Shown piece after piece: positions 25,025-34,091 of a DNA stretch of 64,000 nucleotides. The notes beneath the pieces are model-generated. The model was not told where the DNA came from. It saw only the letters and a program-made list of their open reading frames with translations, and made no database searches. The stretch lies in NCBI GenBank assembly GCA_025331565.1, contig JAFREQ010000030.1, forward strand, positions 558,001 through 622,000, written 5' to 3'. The DNA is from Holacanthus passer (lineage: Eukaryota > Chordata > Actinopteri > Pomacanthidae). How positions within the stretch are numbered: the stretch's first letter is position 1; every line of letters starts with the position of its first letter. Made by a program: the position numbers and the translations under genes.

Positions 25025-27138
25025 GCATGGATTCACTGTGGCTATTCTTCAGGAGCATCTTCTTGAAGCTGGCCTCACTGGGGATCTACTTATTCTTCGT
25101 CTTCACCTCCTCAGAACATCAGCAAGTGAGTTGACTGAGGAATGTTTCCAGTCCTACAGATGGAACTTTGATGAGACACCAGTGAGGTTTTTGTTTTAAA
25201 CAGCCCTTTTCCTTTGCGTGCTTCTTCAAATGTCTTTTTCAGTGCAGGGAGAACAAGTTTGGTCGAGAGATGTACAAGCTGTGTATCTTCAACTTCCTCG
25301 CCACTTTCTGCGACGCCTTCCTCTTGAACTACCCCAGGAAGTGGGTTTGTTTGAGATCAACAAGCTGCTTTCTGTCTTAGTCATCATTGTTATTCAATGC
25401 GTTTGATGTCTTCCATTAGTAGACACCACAACAGTTTGACTGATCTAGAGAAAGATTGAAGCTCAGTTATACAGTTGATGAACTGTATTTCTTTCCTCTG
25501 TCTGACAGGTTAGTGCAGGAGAAATACCCCTCATCCTTGGTGGCCCGGTTGTCAGGCAAACAGCACTTCCTGATCCCATTCAATGTTTTGGATCTGGTGC
25601 ACAGTCAGACCGTGTCCTGGGTGGGAGTCTACTACTGCCCTCTGCTGCCTCTGATAGGAACTGTCACACTGATGGCCACATTCTACATCAAAAAGGTTGC
25701 CTGCAGAGTTATGGACCATCTATTCCACATGAGATGTCTCTTTCTCCCTCTTTGTGTCTCTTAATGTTTAAATCCAACTCAAAACCCCATACTGGCACGA
25801 ATTCCACAAAAATGTCTACAGCTGGAAGTGTGACCCATCAACTGTATGTATCTCTCTCTGTAACGCTGTCTCCAGTTCATGGTCCTGCGGTGCTGTGTGG
25901 CAGAGCAGAGGATGTTTCGAGCCTCCAGCTCCTCTGTTTTATTCCACTTCATGTTGCTGCTCGGTCTCCTCATGGCTGCAGTCACACTGGGCTTCAACTT
26001 CTACCAGCAAGACATCACACCGGACATAAACATGTACTCTTTTTACTGTAACTTTGATGTAATTTGTACTTACTTGCAGACAACATCCTCTCCACATGCA
26101 CAGTAACAGTTTTAATTTTCAAAGCACCCTATTTGTTTCTTGTTAATATAAAAACCTCTTTGCCATTTTCACATTACAAAGAAAGATGACATTTATATTT
26201 GAATTTTCTCTGCTGCTCACTTCTCCCATTGGTTACTCCTGTTTCCCTTCCAGCTCCTCCTGTGGTCCATTTGGAAGCGGAGAAACTGTGTTTAATGTGA
26301 CAGGAGACTGTGTGTCCAGTCTCCCAAGCCCTGCACAGACCACTCTCCGCTACTTGGCCTCTGAGGCCTTCGCCATGCCGCTCATACTAACTGAGATGTA
26401 AGTATGCGAAGTGACTACAAGTTTATGCAAATGCTGCCTCTGTATTTATATTTTTTCCAGTTGGAAAGAGAACAAGTATAATACACTTTAAGACTTTCAA
26501 ACCTGGAGAACTAGAAGCACCATGTGTATAGGTGCTTACATGTTGTGTAAAAGTAATGATCATCAATGAATACGAGCTGTTTTTAATTGATGTGAAGTAC
26601 TTTCATCTGATCTGCTGGTCTTTCAATGGGAAACACTTTCTGTTTCCTCAGAATAATCTTAACGTCATATGTGTCACGGAGACGAGCAAATCAGAAGGCC
26701 ATCGAGAGACTGAAAGACATGCTGGTTATGGTAAGTCACATGTCATCAAGTATCTTACTTCCAAATTAGTCACAGAAAGAAGATAAGGACATATTTGAGT
26801 TACACCAGGTTGATTTGGTTGTCGCAAGTGAATCATTCCTACTTCGTTCTTACTTAGTCATTCCTACTGAGTGTAATGTGCTTTTCTACTGTACCTATCT
26901 ACATGTTGTGTCTGTAAATGTGTGTGTGTTTTCCTCACAGAGCAGCTCAGATAAGCGTTTCCTGGTGAAACAGCATGCCACGATGCTCAGACGTCATAGA
27001 AACCCCCACAGAGTCCGTTCCGCCGCCATCGAACAGGACCCCCCCTCAACCACTGGAAGGACCCCCCCCCCTTCACACATACAAACTGATTTAAGCCCCC
27101 GAGCTTTCAGGCCTGTCCATACACAGACTTCCACTTAA
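20525..27138 (+). CDS. tmc8: Transmembrane channel-like protein 8 (EVER2)
   Basis: TMC8 is the ER-membrane partner of TMC6. Sixteen coding exons join in frame: 20525-20567, 21557-21818, 22437-22585, 22666-22800, 22897-22949, 23045-23184, 23275-23422, 24206-24370, 24466-24617, 25053-25125, 25243-25340, 25509-25695, 25876-26033, 26254-26397, 26652-26730 and 26941-27138, giving 727 aa. The ATG at 20525 was chosen because it has A at -3 and G at +4; an in-frame ATG at 20468 has a poor context. Landmarks are GRFGVGVKAYFVFLRYL at the first helix, CGWDFTIQDPASATLKH, LQYLPPITITFVNLVLP, PFNVLDLVHSQTVSWVGVYY and YCPLLPLIGTVTLMATFYIKK. The family signature, normally CWE.xVG(Q/E)E, is here CRENKFGREMYKL (residues 441-453), so its Trp is lost. 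The C-terminal tail is basic then Ser/Pro-rich and is encoded through a run of ten C at about 27062-27071. The head-to-head pairing with tmc6 is the same as in mammals. Confidence 0.96.
24688..25022. repeat. CCTAACC-containing repeat and long (AC)n array in a tmc8 intron
   Basis: After a first (AC)n tract at 24661-24684 comes a stretch rich in ACCCTAACC, CCTAACCC and CCTAACCT units, then ATGTCCCCACAAC, then an uninterrupted AC array at about 24954-25022. The array ends about 30 bases before the acceptor of exon 25053-25125. It shares layout with the element at 481-675. Confidence 0.65.
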
Positions 27139-27768
27139 AAATGAAGCCTGGCTTTGGCTGACCACAGTCTTGTGGAGGCCTGGGGCTGAAAATAAAATAC
27201 TGAGAACTCTTACTTTTCCAGTTACTTGATGTACAAAGACAAGAAATGTATTTGTGACCTTTTTCTGCAAAGGTCTGAATTTAACCTTCATATGATGTGT
27301 GTTCTTGATGCTGATGTGTTCTTTTAATTTTAGTCAGTCCTGCAGTCATTTTTTAGGGAATGAATTTTGATCAATTTTGATCTCGTGAGTGTGATAAGCC
27401 TAATTCATAGCTTGTGTTGGAACTTTTTACTCTTTCTCATCGAACAAATAACTTATGAATGTAACTTTGCTCATCAATTCTAGGATGGTCATAGTATTAA
27501 GTTCCAAAATGTCACTTTACCTGTATTAAATTTATTGTGAATATTTTTCAAAGATCTTGCTCATTAAACCTTTGTGGTTTGCACATTGTTGTTGCTTATT
27601 TGTGTTCAACATTGCACAGATAAAATGAAACCAAACATGAAGTCTAATACGTTATCTACTTGCAACACATGTGTGACACCCCTAGTTTTTACGCACACAG
27701 ATCCACACATGCACACACACTAAACCGAGCTAAAGAAACCATGTCAAAGACAAATACAGAGCACTATT
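27139..27768. other. tmc8 3'UTR and gap to the first Ig gene
   Basis: AT-rich sequence with two candidate poly(A) signals and no coding potential. Only about 0.6 kb separates the tmc8 stop from the first coding exon of the next gene. I could not identify a core promoter. Confidence 0.5.
27191..27196 (+). terminator. Polyadenylation signal AATAAA of tmc8
   Basis: A canonical hexamer lies 53 bases after the tmc8 stop codon. A second possible signal, ATTAAA, lies at 27563-27568. Confidence 0.5.
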
Positions 27769-30377
27769 ATGAAGGAACTACAGACTCTAAATTTGTTGCC
27801 AATTTTGGGTTAGTTGAATTTTTATTTAAAATGGTGACATAAATGAATCATTCAATGGATTAATATTCTTACTGAGACGTGTTGTTGATTGTCTGATTTG
27901 TTTTTTTTCAGCTCTGTCAAGTTTGTTCGTCAAGATAAGTAAGTTTGTTAAAGCGACACTTAAGATATGGAGCTCGTTTTGCTGAGAGATTTTTCGTTTG
28001 TGCTCGCTACTTCAGAACGTTTCAGATTTTTGCTGCATCATATAATGAGGAGTGCTATTAATTCAGGCTTGTGTTCTTTGATTTCATAACATTCATTCAA
28101 CTGAAATAAAATAATTTGGTGTTTGTATCTGCTAATACTCTCTTTTAAACTTGTAATGGGTAAATTTCAAGGCTCTACACAAACCCAATGTTTCATTTCT
28201 TTCTTCAGATGGGTCGAGTTCTCTTCACCCAGTACTGACTGGTCCTAACATGGCCTACCCCAACACGAGGGTGGCGTTCCGGTGTATTGCACCTGACTCC
28301 TCTCCGCCTGTCACCTACAAGCTGATGGGGGACAGTGGTGTCCCGATCGCCACATACACCGTTCTCGAAGGGGACCAACCTGCATCATTCTCCCTGAAGG
28401 TCGCTGCAACATCAGAGGGGTCATACCACTGTGAGGCGATGGCAGGAGAAAGCACAGGAGTCAGCAACAGCATCAAGCTGAGTGTAGTCAGTGAGTAAAA
28501 GACACAGACATAGAAAGCATTCATTTTGTTAGAGCTTTAAAGTCTCGGTTACTTTACTGGAGACAATCAATCCCAAACCTGACCTCTTCCTCTCCTCCAA
28601 ATCATCTATCCTTCCCAAATTTCTAGTTCCAGCATCAAACACCAGAGTGACTTCTGAACCCTTCCCCCCAGTCGCATATGAGGGGTCACGCTTCGTCTTG
28701 AGCTGCAACGTCACAAAGGGCTCCCACCTTTCCTACACCTGGTTTTTCAACAGGAAGGAAGTAACATCTTCTTCCTTCTTCCACATAACTGGCAAAAAGT
28801 TAGTGATGGAGAAGGTCACTCTAGAGCATGCTGGGTCCTATTCTTGCATGGCTGGGTCCACGGTGCAGGATATGAGTAGGTTTTCCAGCAGCACCGAGGT
28901 CCACATGACAGTCAAAGGTATGTGTCAACAAAAGAACAACAGATTGAAGACTTACCAGAAGGTGGAGGTACTGACTATCTCATTGTTGTTTTAAACCATG
29001 CCAGCAGCGATGGCAACATCGTTTGTTGGTCATTCCAACACTACTGTCTAGACTGAAATATCTCAACAACTATGGGATGGATTGGATTGGCATGAAATCT
29101 TTCCTTAGACAAAAGATGTTGTATCAAACCTTTTTTTAAAATACAGTATATGGCCAAAATTATGTGGACACTGAGACACTCATCTCATTCCACTATAAAG
29201 TGCTGCTAGATCAGCCTTGACTTTTAGCAATATTTTAGAACCAGGCTCCAGAAAGTCACTTCAGATTTGGCTGAACCAAAAGTACACAGTCATCATCCAC
29301 ATACGTATGGTCAAATACCTCTGATTCACACACCTGCTTGAAATGTTGGGTAGATTTGCACAAAGTTTCTCTGCAGACTAACATATACTGTGTCATCCCA
29401 TCTTGTTCACTCTTCATTCCTCCTACAGTCTATGTTTCAAAACCAAGGATCTCTTTCTCCATCTCCAAAGAAGGAGCCAGTTACAGTGGCAACGTGAGCT
29501 GCTGGTCAACAAGAGGGAGTCCTCCGGTCAATTTCTCTCTGTTACTAGGTGACAAGGAAGTGGGATCAGTCACAGCAGCTGAATCGCTCGCTGCCTGGTT
29601 CCCTGTAGCCGTGGTACCTGGACTGGATATGGGTGTGGCTCGTTGTAGGGTGAATACTGAGGTACAGGAGCTGATGAGCGAGCCCGTGACTCTGGAAGTG
29701 GGTATGAGCTACACAGACATGTGAAGGAAATGTGTCTTTCTTTGATTGCCTGTCATTAGTTCCACTCTTTGGTAATCTCTCATTCTCTTCCCCCTGTTTG
29801 TCCAGTCCCAGTCGGAGGTGATGTGAAAGTGGAGGTTGAATATCTCTTCAGAGCTGACTCCGAACTGGCTGCTGCCAGGCTGAGCTGTCAAGTGGGCAGA
29901 GGAACTTTTCCTTATGTCTCCTGGCTCCTGAATGACTCTGTCCTTCCCTCTGAGACACACGTGGACTCCCATACTGAGCCAGTCCTATCTCACTATGCCC
30001 TAGCTGACCGTGGACAAACCCTCATTCTGGCCAAGCTCGGCCCAGAGGAGTCTGGGTATTACCGCTGCAGGGTCAGGGACAGCTACGATGACTCTGGGCC
30101 CTGGGTTGAGAGTGCAGATGTGTTGGTCCGAGTCACAGGTGAAGAGATCAAGCATAATAAAATAAAAGTAATCTTAAAGGAATAGTTTGATGGGTTTATT
30201 TTTAACACTTTTTATCTAAGAAATTGTGTATGTGATGCTTCACTGGCCTTGTCTCTTCTCTTCCACAGAGGTTCTCATGTCCACCATAGAGGTCATCACC
30301 ATAGTGTTCTGCTGCTTCCTCCTTCTGACGTTGGCAGTGGGTGTAGGCTGTGTGTACAAGATGTTTGACCACAAGCA

Positions 30378-30423
<46 letters not shown>

Positions 30424-31704
30424 GAAAAATTGACTGGAAATGCATAAGTGAATTCATGTTAAATGTATTAAATCTCCACCTCTCATTTCTTTCATAGCTC
30501 ACACCCACAATGCTACAACAAAGTAAGCTTTCTCTTTACGGACCTCGGAAAGTTTATTGTTCTCTCACCCAAATCAACCTGTTTAACACTGTTTGTACCT
30601 TCCAGTCCCAGTTCTGATGCATCTCCTGTGCCCACGTCCCAGTCAGGAGGCAAACAGGCCTCCATACACTGTGATGTTCAGAATCAGGTATAGACATACT
30701 ATACTGTTCAGTAATGCTTTACTTTACAGATCTTTTAGTTTCCTATAAGTTCACAGAAAGGAATTGATATACAACTGGAAATTCATAGTAAGGTTCCTGG
30801 AAGGACTGTGTAGTTTGTAGTTTGTCCTATGTAGTAATGCCTTATTTTATGGGTCTGCATTCCCTGATATTTTTCAATAACTTCCAAGGATGTTTTCTTG
30901 AAAGAACTACACAGTATGGCACTAATTATAAAGAAAATAGACATTTCCTTGAAAGAACTGCTCTATTTAAACCAAGAAAATATTAATTCATCATTTATAG
31001 TGAATCATCCATTGCCATTATTTTTCATATAGACTGAATTGTATTCTTGCCTGTACACAAATTTCATCTTTTTGACATTTTTGTGTTTTCATTGATCAAA
31101 AGACTCTTGAGGTTAGGGGTTAGGGTTAGCAGTTAACTGGAATTAATCATTGGATCATTGCATTTATTTTTTCTTATATTTGGTAGAAATTTAAATAGTT
31201 TTCTCCAGGAAACATCTGAGGAAATTATTCATCAATTATTAGGAATATACAGACCCATTTTTTCATTATTTTCTACTGTAACCTAAACAGTTCAAGTCAG
31301 TGCACAGCAGGTCTGCACAATATGCAAACATTTGTCTATAGGCAAGAATACAATTCAATATATATATAAGTTATCAATCAATATATTTTGGCTTTCACGG
31401 AAATTCTCAGGAAATCAAAAACTGTTTCGAAGTTCCTCCCATGACCCTTCTAAGAAATTGCAGACTTGTAAAATAAAGTGTTACCTATTGTCTTGCAGAA
31501 ACCTTATATCCTTTTAAAATGTAAACAACTCTTTAAGAATGAAATGAAGAATAAATAAATGTAGATTTATTGACCATCTATATATACTGAAATTAAGTTT
31601 TGTTCTTAATAATATCTGAAACAACGTGAACCAGGTATAAACAAGCAGACATCATGACTGTTCTCTCTCTCTGTTCATTTCAGACTGTCGAGATCACGGC
31701 ATGA
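27769..31704 (+). CDS. IL-40-locus Ig-superfamily membrane protein, gene A (four Ig domains, one TM helix)
   Basis: Predicted 494-aa type I membrane protein from ten in-frame exons: 27769-27808, 27912-27938, 28209-28490, 28627-28917, 29429-29701, 29806-30138, 30269-30379, 30498-30522, 30606-30687 and 31684-31704. Exons 1-2 encode a signal peptide (h-region LNLLPILALSSLFV). The Ig-like domains are D1 (23-116), D2 (117-213), D3 (214-304) and D4 (305-415), each a single phase-1 exon. D2 and D4 have the usual core Trp (YTWFF, SWLLN) and a DxGxYxC-like second cysteine region. D1 and D3 lack the Trp and carry PPVTYKL and GSPPVNFSL. The TM helix is about 419-441 (VITIVFCCFLLLTLAVGVG), followed by VYKMFDHK and a short Ser/Thr-rich tail. 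YKMF fits a YxxPhi sorting motif. No ITIM or ITAM is seen. Position and strand match mammalian C17orf99 (IL-40), and the D1 pattern PPxTYxL..PASFxLxV resembles IL-40 as I recall it. Exon 1 is the least certain part. FCRL/PECAM-like receptor is the alternative label. Confidence 0.82.
28999..29100 (+). repeat. Interspersed repeat fragment ('GACTGAAATATCTCAACAACTA')
   Basis: In the gene A intron, the block CTAGACTGAAATATCTCAAC, then AACTATGGGATGGATTGG, then CATGAAATCTTT matches a widespread teleost repeat by recall. An inverted relative lies at 33465-33530 in gene B (CCATCCAATAGTTGTTGAGA, then TACTGGACAAAGTGGTGGAC). The family name is not known to me. Confidence 0.5.
29138..29320. repeat. Possible DNA-transposon fragment ('CAGTATATGGCCAAAATTATGTGGACAC')
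   Basis: The start TACAGTATATGGCCAAAATT, then ATGTGGACAC, resembles the end of a common fish DNA transposon/MITE. A partly complementary stretch ACGTATGGTCAAATAC near 29303-29318 could be the other end. Called from memory of the motif only. Confidence 0.35.
30380..30420 (+). repeat. (GT)n microsatellite forming the splice donor of gene A exon 7
   Basis: The exon ends ..AAGCAAG at 30379 and the intron begins directly with GTGTGTGT, continuing as about 20 GT units. The donor is therefore the first unit of the repeat itself. Confidence 0.85.
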
Positions 31705-32230
31705 CACAGGGGGAATCTGCACCTCTCATCAAATTGCATTATTTCATTTTAAATCTTTCCTGTGCTACTTATAAGAAACTGGTAAAACTTTCAAATAAAA
31801 AGAGTGAGAGATTGTATTTTTCAGCAAAACTGGTGTATATTGTCATGTTTTTTGCAAATAAAATTCTTATTTTAAATCATGTTTTGTTGTTTTTTCAATT
31901 AAGCCAGTGAAAAAATGAATATGCGAATGATTGATTATACCTTCATCACTACTTTACAAAGTATCCGACTTAATGTTGTTATTCACGTTTCACAATATAA
32001 CATCCTGACAGTTATGGCATGAGTGAATTCATCTTGCGATGTTCCAGAGAGGGAGGATACAGCAGGGAGGTGTGGTGCAACACTATCAGCTATTTGCACA
32101 TGTTTCAAAGTGAGTGTGTGTGTATTATTCTCACCCATAGTGCTTCAACCCGCCGCTCAAAACTCAAAACTCCTACATAACACAGCAGAGTGTAATCACA
32201 CTGGAAGTATACAGTTGTAGCAAAGGCAGC
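31705..32230. other. 3'UTR of Ig gene A and short gap to gene B
   Basis: Poly(A) signals lie in the first 160 bases. The rest is AT-rich with no gene. The next coding exon starts at 32231, so the tandem genes are about 0.5 kb apart stop to start. The promoter of gene B must lie here or inside gene A. Confidence 0.5.
31794..31862 (+). terminator. Two AATAAA signals at the end of Ig gene A
   Basis: Canonical AATAAA hexamers at 31794-31799 and 31857-31862 lie about 90 and 150 bases after the gene A stop codon, followed by a T-rich stretch. They support 31704 as the true end of the coding region. Confidence 0.6.
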
Positions 32231-34060
32231 ATGTTTTCTTCAAGAATGTTTCCTTCCCTCTTTGTGGTCATACTGGGTAAGCTAACTAACACAAAATGCA
32301 CTGCAACATACTCAGTATTTTGCAATTTGAAACTTTCTTTTTCCTCTCTGCAGGGTTGTGCTACTGTAGCAAGGACAGCAGTAAGTCAGTTGTATTGCTC
32401 GAGTGTGTGTGAGTGTGCTTGTAGTCAATTAAAACAATATTGTAGCTTATGATTCTTTGCATTGAATGTTTGTGCAGTTTTGTTTTGTTTTTGATAGGTC
32501 AGTCACATCTGGGTCGTCCACGACTGTTTGGCCCTTCTGAGGCTTTGGTGAAAGCTGTTCTGTATATGAACTGTGAACTGTTGACCTACCCACAGAATGA
32601 AACTATCCTGCTGCAGTTATTCAAGTCAGTATTATATAAATATATATATATTAATATATTACATATTAAAATGTTGAAGTAATAATGGAAGATCACTCTA
32701 ATGATCAACCTTTTCTAGGGAGGGTGACCGTGACAAGGTGTTGGGTGAATACACCCTGGCTGAGGAGGTTGGATCCTTTCCCATGGTAATCAAACATCAC
32801 CATGAGGGAAACCTGGAGTGTGTGGCCAAAGCGCAGAACAACTCTGAGATAGAGTCCACTGTCAGCAACATGCACCATCTGAAGGTTGTCGGTGAGTGTC
32901 TTTATTTACCAGGGATATGTTGCTCATTGTCTGCACATGGCTTCCCTGTAACATAGATCAGGTGACAGTTGTGCAAGTAAAGTAGCAGGAGTACAAGGGA
33001 TTGGACCCAAACGTAGATGACAGAGGCAGGGCTGCAGCAGTCAAATGACTTATTTACAAAAAAAAAGTAAATGCACAAAAGGCTTACAGGATGATGAGGT
33101 AGGCAAGGTTCAAAACCAGAAGGCAGTCCAAACAGGTAAACAAATCCAAAGAGAGCAGGCAAGAATTGGAAATCCCCCCAAAAAAGAGACCTAAAAAATT
33201 TCAATCTAAAAAACAGATTTCTATCCTAATGATATCTGGTGATATGACCAGGTATCATTAGGATTAAAATCTGAGACATGAGACACGGCATACAGACACA
33301 ACCGGCTGTTTCCCAAATTTGTTGTTGTTGTTGTTTCCATGAATTGTGCCACTTGAAAGCTGATATTTTGTTCTCTTAAAATAAAAATAGTCATATTCTG
33401 GGAGCAAATTTAGTCAGTGTTATGTTTGTCTGCATCTGACTTCAAAAACAGTGGTATCATGTCCCCATAATTTCCATCCAATAGTTGTTGAGATACTGGA
33501 CAAAGTGGTGGACTGACAGACAGACACCCACAGAGCAACATTGCAACCCACAGACCCCCGTAGACCCCCTAGCAGGCCAAAGAAATTGGTCACCTGTAAC
33601 ACCAACAGAGGAATAGGTCTGCACAGACAAAGAAACTATAACACAGACCATAAAAATGTGAAGAAAATTACTTTTCCTTATTTTTGAAATTAGGAGCTCA
33701 ACTTTAGAAATCAGTCGATCTTAATCCCTCTAACAAGATGATTTTTCCAGTAAGTATTATTACTGGTTTGAAATAAGACCAAGATCTCAGTCTGTTGCTG
33801 TGTCTGTCCTGCAGAGAAAGTGACAGGTGCAGAGATTGAAGTCCGTTCAGGTCCAGTGGAGTTCTTTGAGGGGACGGCACTGGAGCTACGCTGTAAACTT
33901 AAGACTGGAAATCGTGTCTCCTACAAGTGGCTGCTGAATGGTCGGCTTGTCTATCAATTTCCTCTCAACTATGACCATCTCTTGATCAACAGGTCAGTGG
34001 AATCCCATTGAGATTGTTGTCTCTGGACAGCTGTTACTGTGTTACTACATGTGTGTGTGT

Positions 34061-34091
<31 letters not shown>

